Origin: Selaginella moellendorffii
Lineage: Eukaryota > Streptophyta > Lycopodiopsida > Selaginellales > Selaginellaceae
Length of the DNA stretch: 64,000 nt
NCBI RefSeq assembly: GCF_000143415.4
Contig: NW_003314355.1
Location: 324,302 to 388,301 of the forward strand
Direction of reading: 5' to 3'
In this document: positions 1 through 12,014 of the stretch, piece by piece
Layout: each line of letters begins with the position of its first letter
Numbering within the stretch: the first letter of the stretch is position 1
Position numbers and translations under genes: made by a program
Notes under the pieces: model-generated
Databases searched by the model: none
What the model saw: only the letters and a program-made list of their open reading frames with translations
What the model was told of the DNA's origin: nothing

Positions 1-1072
<1,072 letters not shown>

Positions 1073-1450
1073 GCAGCACTGTGCTGTGTTTGCTTGCCAC
1101 CTTTTGGTAATCTAAGCTCGTGGCGGGCGGGCTGTCCCTGGCCGAGAAAGGCACCACGTAAGTAGCAATCAGGACCATGTAAACTCGGGCTGCTACTGCC
1201 TTTGTGTCGCAATCAATCGCCCAAAAGATTGGAATAGATAAATATATTGTTTTCGTATGGTTTGTTGGGCATGTGGTCGTTGTTGAAATGCGGCTTGCAG
1301 CTATGGTTGCGTTGCACCTAAAAAAGGCCTAACGATTTTAATCAAAACTATGTCAAGTTCACTTTATAAGGGCCACCCTTTAAATTTTTCCCTACCCGGG
1401 GAAGAAATTTAGGCTTTTCCTTTAGATTTGATCTCTCTCTCTCTCGCGTC

Positions 1451-3058
1451 ATGGCGATGGAGGAAGGCGGAGGTGGAGGAGCGCATGGCGGCATGATCCG
1501 GCTCCAGTGCCAGGTCCAGCACTACGAGTGGGGGCGAATTGGCGAGGAGAGCGAGGTGGGTCGGCTTCACGCGCTCATGACCGGCAGCGCGGTGGACGCG
1601 GATGTGCCCTACGCGGAGCTGTGGATGGGAACGCACGCGTCGGGGCCGTCGACGGTGCTGCGCCGGGGTGGTGCCGGCCAAATTCTACTCAAGGATTGGC
1701 TCCAGCGCCACCCCGAGGCGCTGGGCGATCGCGTCCTGGAGCGCTGGAATGGAGATTTGCCTTTTCTCTTCAAGGTCGGTGTCTCTCGCTCGCTCGCTCG
1801 CTCACTCGATCTCTTTCTTCGTCCAGGTGTTGTCGGTGGCCAAGGCGCTGTCCATCCAAGCGCACCCAGACAAGAAGCTGGCCGAGTATTTGCATGGCAA
1901 GAACCCTCAAGTGTACAAGGATGCAAACCACAAGCCGGAGCTGGCCTTGGCTCTCACGCGCTTCGGTGCCTTGTGTGGATTCGTGACTTCACAGGTAAAC
2001 GAGCTCGCGAGAAAACTAGAGGAGAATGGATCTCACACACGATCGCCATGCTTTTCAGGAGCTCCAGGCGGCGCTGGAATCCGTCCCCGAGCTGCGCGAC
2101 GCGTTGGGACCGCTGGTGGTGGAGAGCGTCATTCGTAGCGGCTGCGGCCAGAGCGCCAAGGACGTGTTGCGGAGAGCATTTACGTGCCTCATGACACTGG
2201 ACGAGAGCGTTGTGACGCACACCCTCTCCAACCTCATTGATCGTCTCAAGCGCAAGTCCAAGGTCCCTCCGGCTCTCTTCGTTTTCGTTGTCGTTGTTTC
2301 TCATCGTTTCTTGCTTGCAATCAGGCTGCTGGAGGGCTGAGCCCCAAAGAGGAGCTGGTTGTGAGCCTGGAGAAGCAGTACCCGGGCGACGTCGGTGTCC
2401 TGTCCGCCTTCTTTTTAAACTACACCAACTTGGAGGCCGGCCAGGCCGTGTTCCTCGACGCGAACGAGCCGCACGCTTACCTCTACGGCGAGTGCGTCGA
2501 ATGCATGGCCACCTCCGACAACGTGGTCCGGGCCGGCCTGACGCCAAAGTTTCGGGACACGCAAACTCTCTGCTCCATGCTCAGTTACAACCAGGCAAGT
2601 AAAACAGTCTCCCCTTTATTTCTTTACTGTTTGAGATATCAGTTTGGGTGACGCATCTCTCTCGTAACGTACAGGGTCCGCCACAGATTCTAGACGGTTG
2701 CTACGTCAACCCCTTCACCCGACGCTACTCGCCACCATCGGATGAGTTTGAGGTGGACCACATATGCGTTCCGGTGGGTGGCACGGCCAAGATCTCATCA
2801 CCGTGCGGGCCATCGATCTTTCTCGTCTACAGAGGTATGGGAGTGTTGAGCCGGGTCGGGAAAGAGGACGAGGCCAACAGCATCATCGCGGGGCTGGTGC
2901 GGGGGAATATCTTCATGCTCGTCGCTGGCACGGAGCTGGAGGTGTCGGCGGTGATGGACGTGGAGGAAAGCTATGGCGATGGAGAACATCCTGTGCAGGA
3001 TGCGTTGCAGCTCTACAGGGCCGGGGTGAGCAGTAGGCTTCTTCATCAGGCCGTGTGA
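1451..3058 (+). CDS. PMI1: Mannose-6-phosphate isomerase (phosphomannose isomerase, type I)
   Basis: Five exons (1451-1774, 1827-1994, 2059-2262, 2325-2594, 2675-3058) give 449 aa, the normal size for plant PMI. The enzyme interconverts fructose 6-phosphate and mannose 6-phosphate in the cytosol, feeding GDP-mannose and ascorbate synthesis. Visible signatures are QHYEWG near the N-terminus, [16 protein letters not shown] (metal-binding Gln and His of the cupin site), KPELALAL, and the C-terminal cupin part with [12 protein letters not shown] and DHICVP. The ATG follows a CT-rich 5' leader (1431-1446) and is the first in frame. Intron 4 (2595-2674) starts with GC (CAG|GCAAGT) and not GT, the standard minor donor class. 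It is the first complete gene of the window and converges with the ABC transporter relic downstream. Confidence 0.93.
2595..2674 (+). other. GC-AG intron in the phosphomannose isomerase gene
   Basis: The exon 4 end CAG is followed by GCAAGT, the consensus of GC-type donors with strong U1 pairing; the intron ends in TACAG. The exon phases (270 nt and 384 nt, both divisible by three) only fit if this GC is the donor, and the protein reads SYNQ/GPPQIL across the join as in other PMIs. Confidence 0.85.
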
Positions 3059-3109
3059 CGGCCAGTTTTGCTATACATGCGAAGTGTAAATAAGATTTGG
3101 GATCAATAG

Positions 3110-4490
3110 AAGGCTCTTCTAACATACCCAAGCTTAGCGTTTCTGGAAGTTAAATAAGCAAACTCGTCTCTGGATCTTAGCCTTGTTGATATCTTTGTCT
3201 TTGATATCGCTGGTGTCTTCCTCCCCCAGCTTTGAGCAGTCATGACTTGCTTCACGTCTCCGAGCTCAGGGTCCAGGCAACTGGACTTATTCGATAGTAC
3301 CAGCTCCACCAAGAAGGCATGATCTGCGAGAGTTGCAGCGATTTGATTTGATCCAGTACAAGGAAAAAGGACTGGAGAGACTATTACAAATCCCGAAAAG
3401 AGATTCCACCTAGAATAAAATCCAGATGAAAGCACCGCAGGTATCTGTTGAGTGGGAGTAAGAGCATGCAGTAAGTGAAGGTCAAGAACATGAAGAAAAT
3501 GTATGCAAGAGAGTAACGATTGAGTAAGAAAATTAAAAGAAAGAATTACCTGCCATAGGTAAGATGGGGCCTTCGTATCAACTAGCAGAATAAACGTAAT
3601 GGGAGCATAAGGGAGAGGCGAGTAAATTCCAGCTCCCCGCTCACGATAGAAAACAGTGCGCTCGATAGCCACAACGGGTTGAACGCTGGATGCATTGTTG
3701 ACACCAAGGAAAAGAATACATAGCTCCCATTAGACTGAACAAATATTCAAGCGTCAAACTTGTGAAAGCATTGTACCTTTTGCTTCCTACTCCCCAGAAA
3801 ACTGTTCCGAAAATCAAAGCACACGTCGTTGTGAATGGAAACCGAAGGGCATTGCAGTTTGGAATACGTCAAGTTCTGCTTCCAAATGCAGTCCTTATAG
3901 TGAATCTTGCGAATACTCTATCGGAACTGTAAACCAGATGCGGGCACACTCAATTCTCGTATCAGCCTTTGGATTTCACTACGTCAAAAACAGTATTGCA
4001 AGTGAACAAAATACACCTGCGAATAAAACCGAACATGTGCAGATTTGACGCAACATAAGATGTCACCAAAATCCTTTTGAAGACGCTTCAAGCATCCATG
4101 TTACAGGGTTACAGCCATCTTTGATCGCCTATACAAACAATGCCAAGTTACGCAAAATATCACGGCTCACGTACCATAAAGTAGTCAATTAGAAGTTGTG
4201 AGTCCTTTCCAAGCGGGCCCATGTAGATTATGCGGCACCTCGTTCATCAACAAATCTGAGAAGGCAATTTCCAATGTTAAGTTCAAGGCAGTTTACCTCG
4301 TAAGATGTCTATGCTTGTTGTACAAACGACAGTTCGTCCAGTATCAACATCCTCGTGGCTGCGCGAGCATCCAATCCTGGCGGTGGCTCATCCATGAAAA
4401 TGATTGATGGGTTGGACACGAGTTCCACAGCACCTCTTGTGTTGTTCTACAAGCCGGCAGACCAGACACATCAGCTAAAATCTGAAAAAA
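3110..4490 (-). pseudogene. PDR-type ABCG transporter relic, C-terminal half (NBD2 to TMD2)
   Basis: Read on the minus strand, several pieces match PDR full-size ABCG transporters in the right order. They are the NBD2 Walker B region at 4300-4450 ([16 protein letters not shown], then GLDARAAT), the IIYMGPLGKDSQLLIDYF exon (about 4170-4250), KDGCNPVTWMLEASS (about 4080-4130), the LIRELSVPASG region, CNALRFPFTT with a frame change (about 3790-3870), VNNASSVQPVVAIERTVFYRERGAGIYS (3620-3700) and the FSGFVI piece of TMD2 (about 3400). Stops, frame changes and a conserved Ser-Gly replaced by Pro-Pro next to Walker B show it is not a working gene. The family exports hydrophobic compounds at the plasma membrane. 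Its N-terminal half appears to lie at 9715-11850, beyond the kelch gene. Confidence 0.75.
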
Positions 4491-5488
4491 ACTTCCATAT
4501 TAACGAGCATACTAAATCTAAATTCACTTAGATTGACGAGTCATTGCGTTCACTTCACTTATACTGCAAAGATTCGTACACAGTCAGCTGAGGAGAAAAT
4601 GGACAGTCACCTAATTTTTGCGATAATCTATATATATTTACATATCCGCAAAGATTCGGGAGTAGGAATCTGTGACCTTCGTGTTTGAGCTACACCACAG
4701 GAAAGATGCAGAGGGAGGTTCTGATGGTGTATCCCATGAGCATTCATGCGCAACGTCCTCTTTGTTCTCATTCTTTTGTCATCATCATTCTTCCTTGTGT
4801 ATAGTGGACTTCATGGACTTTACATTTGAAGAGCTTCAAAGACTAAGAGTTCTAGCCACCACCAGCAGCAGTGTCACCGGCCTCCCGGTGGTTGGTCTCT
4901 CCGTGCATTGGCCCCGCTGAGGCTGGCTCTCTGGGGCACCTGGCCGGTGGGCAAACCCCTATTCCCGTGTGCATAGTCACTAGCTAACGCTTCCAGAAAA
5001 TTTCTAGAAACTGTTGAATGAAAGTTACAACACATTTTCTCGAAATCAAGAGTCCAGTCTTCATCAACATGAAAAAAACAATCTTTTCTTCTCTCTCTTG
5101 TTTTCTTCATTTTGTTACTTGTGCTTGAAACACTGCTGCTGCTTTCTTTTTCCTGTTCCGTATTTCTTTCTCTGTTGCTTGCTATGGCAGTGAGCACCTA
5201 CACGCACAGCTGGAGGTAACATTTTCTTTTCTCTTTCCAGTGTAAAACTCTTCTCTTTCTTCCAGCTACGACAACAGTGCCAGGAGGAGGTTGCTCCAGC
5301 AGAAACCGAGGCTGCAGCTAGCGTCTCGTCAGACGTGCCTTGAACCAGTCTCCAAGAATCCAAGATTACGGAGGAGCAAAGGCAAAATTCTATCACCTGA
5401 CGAAAGATAGAGATTGGTTTCGTGTCAATGGCATTAGAAAACGAAGAAAGTTGACACTACCATGCCTTTGAGAATAACTGTAATCTAT
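4491..5488. other. Mostly non-coding spacer with a decayed exon copy
   Basis: No complete gene is visible here. Around 4806-4850 there is a pyrimidine tract, then AG, then a short stretch (MDFTFEELQ if read from the ATG at 4816) that closely resembles the first recognisable exon of the unrecognised plus-strand gene at 8481. The downstream splice donor is lost (GGTAAGAG in the other copy, GACTAAGAG here). The rest (4900-5400) gives short open frames only. Confidence 0.45.
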
Positions 5489-8379
5489 TCATTTATTGCT
5501 GCGCTTCTTGGAAGGTTTGGTAGCCTCTTCTTCCTCTTCGGCCTTTTGGTCGGCTTCAAGTCTTGCGAGCTGCAAAGTAAACAATGTTTGTTGTGAGAAT
5601 TCTTCTCGAGACACCACTTTACCTCGTCCAGGACGGGTTTAAGTTCTCTGTAGCGTGTCTCCGCCAAGTCAAATCCATCCTTCCTAAGCTCCTGATAGAT
5701 GCAAAGAGCATGAAGAACGAGCGAAAGAAAACCTGCGTCATCACCTTTCCAGTGTGTTGGGTGTGGTCGTAAGCAGCCATTTGCCAATACATGATCGTCC
5801 GGGAGAAAAAATCTCTCAGCGTTTCCCCAGGCTGGAAGACAAATCAATAACAAAACGAGAAGATGGACTACTATCATCACTCACCAAGGGTGTTCGTTGG
5901 GAATCAGCTAGGCCCAGCTCGGACCGCATTTGATCGATCTTTAATTTCCGTGCCTTTCGTGTCAGTCTTTTGCCTTCGCCCCTCAGAATAGCAGCTGCCT
6001 CTTCAACTCGTTGCGATGACTCCGCTGCATCCTGGAATACAAGAGTAAACATACAAGTTTTGCTATATATTTCTCTTTTACTACCTCGCCATCATCCTCC
6101 TCGTCATCTGTTCCATTACTAATCGATCCAGCATCACTGTTGTCATCATCACTTTCACCTTCCTCGTCACTAACTTCAATCCATTCACTTTGTGTTTCCT
6201 GCTTGGGACATTAGTAAAAAGCTGCTGGATAGCTCGATCACGAAAGCACTGACCTCAATAATGCACTTCCACGCATCGAGTTTATTCAGGTCCAGCGAGA
6301 AAAGGTCGTCGAGTGTCACTTCTTTCTCCCCGACTTCTTTCATACCTCCATACAGAAACAAAGTATCCTTTCCAACAACCATTCCAGCATGGATTCTACC
6401 GCAAGGCTTAACAACCTTCACATCAAACGCTCAACGTTATATACTTGTGGCGGAAATGAAACGCAAACAAGACCTGGAACTCAGTCGTGGGTTCGTCTTC
6501 CAAGGTTGTAGCTTCCATTTGACTCTCAACGCCTTCTCCTTCTACAGACGTATTATCCACATTTGGATTGACCACTTTCTTCTGCTTTGGATGCATACTT
6601 AACGACTAAACAATCTCGGATTGACGTACCTTATTCTTGAGGCTCTTTGGCTTGCGAAGCTCCAAAGGATACCTGCGAAGATGTTCAGATAAGTTTTTGA
6701 CAACAAACGAGAGACAAACCATCTGCGATTGTCCATCTGAAAAGCATACATCTCGTTCATAAAAACGCTGTGCAGCGAATCACCTGCAAAAGACATAAGT
6801 TTTTCTGTTAACCAAGGCATGGATCCTAACCTTTATCGTCAGTATCAACTACACCACCAAACAAGATGGCTCGTTTCTTGTGGACACACATAGAAAATCC
6901 TGCTCTTGGCCCAGGAGCCATACCAGATTTTTTCACCTTCACAAAACACAGCAAAACATTAAAAAATCCACCAAAACGAGAATGTAAATATAGCAAACCT
7001 TGTCCCACTCCCAATTCCGTGGATCTAACGTCCACATATCTGCGAGCACTACACCTTTGTCGGATTGATCTTTGTCAGGGGCAGGCTCTTTGAAATAGCC
7101 ACCGTACAAGAAAATCTGGAAAAGAAAAAATGTTCATAACACGCAAAAATATGCTTTTTAGGAGACAAATACCTCATCTAAATAAACAGCAAACTGAAAA
7201 CCACTTCTAGCCGAAGGCCAGGCAGCTCCAAGCTTGGGTTTTATCTCTTGCCACTGCAGAAGAAAAGCTATTAGAAAAGGAAGGAAGGAAGGAAGGAAGG
7301 TCACGAAAACCAACCTTGTAGTCGTCTAAATCCAGCACGTAAAGATCATTGAAGTACCTGTGCCGAACATTAAAAACTAAACATCTACATTGCTGAAACC
7401 ACGAACCTTACTTCCCGCAGCGTGTCATAAAATCCACCAAATAGAATAAGTTTATGTTTGTAGAGAACCTGTGCCAAGAAAGAGAGATTACACGGTCTGT
7501 TAGAAGCGCAATCCTCACCAATCTATGTCCGGAACGAGCACCTGGGGAGCCTTTTAGTTGAAGCTGCTCCCACACATTTGTGTTTAGGTCCAGTCTCCAT
7601 AAATCCTACAAGAGATCTCTTGTCGAGAAACGAAGAAAAAAGCAGATAGAAGCCCACCTTATAGTGATGAAATCTCTCCTGATTTGGAGACGTGAATTCA
7701 CCACCTACACTACAGGTGTCAAGCAAAGCTGTGGAAGATACATACTCTCTTGACATACCAAAAATGAAGAGCCAATTTTTCCATGCAACCGCCTGGTGAG
7801 CACTTCTCGGGGGAGGACTGTTTGGACTGGTGACAAGCTTCCACTCGTTCTTCTCGATATTGTATCGATAGAGATTACCATAAACGTAAGTCTAGCATAG
7901 CAAGCACGAAGATCAAATCACCGTAGCGAAAGAAAAGGAGAAGAGGGAATCATAAACCTTGTCACCGTTATAGAATTCACCTCCATACACGATCAGCTCA
8001 GTGTCCTTGACGGGGTTTACAGTCACCTGAAACGCAAAGAAAAGAATTCTCAAAGAATGTGAGCTTCCAGGGTGGAGATTTTGATCAAACTCTTACGCAC
8101 AGAGCAATTGGATCGTGGTGAAGGCGCTGCTACATTCTCATCGACGTGAACGTCGCTCTTCTTTGCTTCCTCCTTCTGGATTTTAGCCTAACAAAATGAA
8201 AACGAATGAGAACAAATAGCTTGTCGAGAATGCCCTTTGCTTACCAGGATCGCATCAATGTCATCCTCATCCGAAACCTTCTTGTCGTCGCGACGAGCAC
8301 GCTTCTCTGCCGCCTTAGCCGTCTTGCGCTCGGTCTTCTCCTTCCCCTTTCCCGGCTTCTTCTCTTTCTTCTTCCCCAT
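5489..8379 (-). CDS. KLHDC4: Kelch-repeat protein of the KLHDC4 family
   Basis: Twenty exons join without any frame problem into about 613 aa; exon ends from the start are 8379-8245, 8187-8101, 8026-7958, 7891-7759, 7704-7658, 7605-7519, 7468-7407, 7357-7315, 7253-7173, 7115-6999, 6936-6831, 6783-6720, 6672-6630, 6581-6474, 6415-6254, 6198-6085, 6031-5885, 5831-5745, 5691-5623, 5569-5489. The N-terminus is Lys-rich (MGKKKEKKPGKGKEK), followed by kelch blades with the usual GG and Trp pattern (LIVYGGEFYNG, LFIFGG, LILFGGFYDTLREVRYFND, IFLYGGYF, AILFGGVVD, LFLYGGM), an acidic linker (EEGESDDDNSDAG), and the family C-terminus with PGETLRDFF and ELRKDGFDLAETRY. The role is unknown in plants; kelch propellers bind proteins. 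Exon 14 has a tandem AAGCAG acceptor. It is nested between two halves of a broken ABCG gene. Confidence 0.9.
7271..7300. repeat. (GGAA)n microsatellite inside a KLHDC4 intron
   Basis: A run of GGAA/GAAG tetranucleotides of about 28 nt lies between exons 8 and 9 of the kelch gene. Confidence 0.8.
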
Positions 8380-8480
8380 TTCTTTGGGGAAGAACCCTAA
8401 ACCCTAGAAATTCAACGATCAAATTCTCGAATTGGACAAAATGGATTTAGTCCTCTCTATGTTTCCTTCTACTTTGCGCA
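8380..8480. promoter_or_regulatory. Short divergent promoter with telo-box
   Basis: Only about 100 bp separate the kelch start codon (minus) from the first recognisable exon of the plus-strand gene. It contains AACCCTAAACCCTAG at 8393-8407, a telo-box-type element known from plant housekeeping promoters and leaders. No clear TATA box is seen. Confidence 0.5.
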
Positions 8481-8971
8481 GTGGACTTTACAATTGAGGA
8501 GCTTCAAACGGTAAGAGTTCACCAGTGTTGTGTAGCTTTCGTGATTCTTCGTCCAATAGTGGCTGTTCTTTCCGTAAAATTTGTGAAAGCGTTACGACTG
8601 TTTTGCAGGAAAACTATGGGAAAGTTTTATCTCCATCGCCCTGGAATCATCGCCATGCAGGGAATGAACAAAACACGTACGTGAGAAAACAATCTCTCGC
8701 TTTTCTTTTTCCATAAATGATTTCTGCTTGAAACAGGTCATGGAAATTCTACGGGTTCACAGGTGGGGGCTCCGATGCCAAGACCACCGCTGCGAGGCAG
8801 GCGCTGAGAGATGGCAAGTCCATGGTTTTGATGGTGGCGGCTACTGCATTCGCGAGATCAGTGGGCGAAGCCGCAGCGCTTGGATCGAACTGGACGCCGA
8901 CACAAACCAGGTATCCAGACTCATAACAGACAGTGTCATCACTTTCTGAATGCAGTGCACTTGGTTGCTAG
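8481..8971 (+). CDS. Unrecognised small gene, 5' end uncertain
   Basis: Four segments join in frame with correct GT-AG borders (8481-8510, 8609-8676, 8737-8910, 8956-8971, stop TAG). The deduced peptide runs DFTIEELQ, ENYGKVLSPSPWNHRH, SWKFYGFTGGGSDAKTTAAR, then a mildly hydrophobic Ala-rich stretch (MVLMVAATAFARSVGEAAAL) and ends ...TSALGC; it is about 95 aa. I do not recognise the family. The first segment begins with GTG; it is preceded by a pyrimidine tract and CAG, so it may be an internal exon, with the start codon possibly completed across a splice junction from a leader exon. A decayed copy of this first exon lies at 4806-4850. Coding status is supported by the phase consistency of all three introns, nothing more. 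Confidence 0.45.
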
Positions 8972-8984
8972 ATCGACAGTGACA

Positions 8985-9700
8985 TTTCTCAGTACATGGG
9001 GATCTGCGCTCCTGTTGGGATGAACTTTCGTGAAGGACTTCTTTGTGATTCCTCTGATGTGATTTTGCAACTCTCGGCTTTTTTACATGCTGTGGCATGT
9101 GGGGCGGCATGTGCTCCCACTGCTGGTGAGCTGACTTTCAGACGTTTACTTTTGCTCTAGCTTCACGCTGCCCCGCGAGTCCAGGGCTGTATTGCTGCTT
9201 CCATGGAGGAGGACCTGTAATTCTGTCAAACAGGTAATTGGCACCATTCAGATGCATCTAGGAATAAGGATTTATACAAGGTTGTGTTGTTGGGGAGAGG
9301 AGCTTCTGGTGATGGCATTGCATCTGACATTGACATTCTCAATGTTACCACAGATCGACATCAGATTCGTCAACTTGGTCGCTTGTAAGTTAGGCATTTC
9401 CCAGCCGTCGGATGCAAAGGGTGGCAGAGGGCATTCGTCAGGGACAAGAAATTCACGAGATTGAGGTGCAGAGGTTTGCAAAGCTACTGATGATGCAGGG
9501 AGAGGAATGCCAAATCTTGAAAGGGAAGGCTACAATATTCTCGTTTACTGGGAAGGCTACAACATTCTCACACCACCTATGAGCTTGAGTTGGCTTTTGC
9601 TGAACTTCACTCAGAGCGTTGGGAAGCAAAGACCCTGCTTAGTCAACTCCTTAAACATCTTAACCTTTGGAGATGATGAAACCACATCATGATAAGAGAA
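8985..9700 (+). other. Weak coding-like fragments of unknown family
   Basis: Downstream of the small gene there are open stretches flanked by plausible splice sites (for example 8990-9130, with MGICAPVGMNFREGLL, and 9235-9390, with DLYKVVLLGRGASGDGIASD). Stops separate them and no start is evident. They may be a decayed gene; no family is recognised. Confidence 0.3.
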
Positions 9701-9714
9701 AAGGAACCAAAAGT

Positions 9715-11850
9715 GTAGCAACGACCATATCTCTTGCAAGCGATTCAATCAGCCGAAACATCCCCAATCCCATATCTGTAACAACAGCATGAACCGGAAA
9801 AACCTGCGAAAAATGAGAAACAAAAACTTTATCTCGTGACGCAAATGTGCCACACCTTCCACTCTGGTGTGAAACCGACGGTGTAGTAAAGAATACACGA
9901 CCAAATAACCGCTTCCAGTACCGAGTAGGGAATTCTTAAAATCAAACTCGGGATAGAAGCGATTATCTCTTTGCTTGTAGAAGATCGTAACCTGTGATGG
10001 CCATCTCGCTGAAACCATTATACATCATATGAAAAAGAGAAAAGAACAAAGTGCTTGCTGTGAACTTCATTATCTGATTTGATTCTGGTTCACAGGAATA
10101 ACGTGCCTGTAATTATGGACAGCACAGCTACAGGTTAAATTACAATCAAAAGAACAAAACCTGGCAAGTGCGAAAAATGTACAGAAAGCGATGGCGAGGG
10201 TCGCAAATAATTCCGAGTTCGACACTTCTTAGAAAACGCGGAAGGATGACCTTTGTAAGGAATGGAGAGATGCGTCGTCAAATCTTTACCAACTTGATAT
10301 TATCAGAAGGCTTTTAAATTCTGGAACAGAAATGTACTGATATGGTCTCGACTTATTGGCCAATATTGCCTTTGATCCTTCTTGGAAGTCACCTGTAAAG
10401 AAAAAGTTCAGAAAGAAAAAATATCAGATCCGACAGGAGATTTTTTTTTTCACAAATAATAAAACAAATGAGAAAAATTCAAGTCTACCTCTTGAAGGAA
10501 ATCGGCAACTCTTGGCAATTTGAAGCACGCTTCGAAAAAGTTCAATATCTTTTCCCTCGGCCCGAGATAAACAATAATCCGTTGTCAAAGAGATCATAAA
10601 GCAATATTTCGTCAAAGAGGTCATACGTTTCTGGCGAAGGGTGAACAAGTGACATGAGAACTGTGCGTCGAGAAAATGCACAAAGTTTCGGACGAAGTTG
10701 ACAATGGTAGAGCTATTGAGCCCGGTTGATATCTCGTCCATAAAGAGTGTCTTCTTGGGACCAACAACCATTTCACCTGTTAAAGAAAGTTGTGTTAGAA
10801 GCTTATCTTGTGACTTTAGTCTACCTGTAGTGACGCGATTTCTTTGACCCCCTGAGACCTCACGAACCATACCAACGTGTCTGCACAAACTTTCGGCCCA
10901 AGAACTTTCATTATGTAACCTGTTGACAGAGTCCAATGGCCTGGAAGCTAGCTATAATGCCTTGAAAACTCGGCAAGAGAAAGAAGAATGCATACCTTCA
11001 TAAAGGCATCGATCTCAGGGTCCGGGTGGATGTCCAGCTCCTTTTCTTTGCGTGACAACTCGCTCAGGATCTCTGGAATTTTAAAAGGTTATGTTTCATA
11101 AACAGTCCAGAGAAATCAAACCAGCTTTGTAGCCCCAGGACGTCCTAACAATAGAGTCATCCCGCACTGGAAACACTCTGTCAGTTTCCAGTTTCTTTAG
11201 TCTCCTTAAATCATGTCACCTCCCAGGTCTGATCACTCCTGTGACCTCCTTGACAATTGTGAAATTTTTTTTCTTGCTTGACAACACTTTGCAAGCAACC
11301 AAAATATCCCTGTGGGAGAAAGCCGCTTCTGTAAAAGACGATACTAGAGAACTTCGCCCACCTCTGCAAAGTTTCTAACAAAGTTGACAAGACTCGGCTC
11401 TGGAGCCCGCGTACACTGACGCACAGATGCTCGAAACGCACTTCCACCTTGGGAAGCTCAATCCCAACTCTGTCATGCCCCAAGCCAAGCGAGCTACCCC
11501 GTTTTCAGTCTGTTTTAAGTAGGAAGAACAAAGCAAGAAAAAAGAGGGAACTCGACCTGTCAATGCGTTCGCTCGAGCAAGCGAAGATTATCCTGATCGG
11601 TGCTAGTGAAAGGCGCGTCGAGGATGCGCTGCCTCTCGAGGCTGCTGAGACACCTGACATCCATGTCGTTGTGCCATCCGGAGGCGAATGTAGAGGAACT
11701 TCTACAATGCGGATCACAGCTGCATTGTCTTCCACGCCGCCGCCAGAGGATCTCCTCGCAAATGGAGATTCTGCGCCTTCCATACCTGGGAGGACGACCC
11801 TCATTGACCTCAGTTTCAAAATAATTGAGTATATTCTTATCCAACGGCAC
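9715..11850 (-). pseudogene. PDR-type ABCG transporter relic, N-terminal half (NBD1 to TMD1)
   Basis: On the minus strand the order is: an N-terminal segment with LERQRILDAPFTSTDQDNLRL (about 11580-11660), GIELPKVEVRFEHLCV (about 11390-11460; compare the PDR signature IGIDLPTIEVRFEHL), the ABC signature region [12 protein letters not shown] with Walker B-like [23 protein letters not shown] (10680-10870), [15 protein letters not shown] of TMD1 (about 9950-10000), and LGMFRLIESLARDMVVAT (about 9715-9760). Each is recognisable but separated by stops and frame changes. No intact Walker A was found. Together with 3110-4490 it would make up most of one PDR gene. Confidence 0.75.
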
Positions 11851-12014
11851 TCAGTAAGTCCAAAAATTGCACATCAAACAATCTCTCTCTCCGTTTCTTA
11901 TCTTTCGGGAATATTTGATCGTGTAAGAGGTAAACTACACCTCCAAAAGTTTTCCGAATTGATCACGACTACTCCAGCTTTTATGTACACAAACGCGGCT
12001 CAAAACGAGCTCTC
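11851..12014. other. Intergenic spacer, nothing recognised
   Basis: Short spacer between the ABCG relic and the stop of the galactosyltransferase gene; no feature seen. Confidence 0.5.

Noticed and set aside
4672-4920. 82-aa open frame around the MDFTFEELQ exon copy taken as a gene
   Set aside because: The frame starts at GTG, has lost its splice donor, and the remainder has no resemblance to the related gene at 8481.
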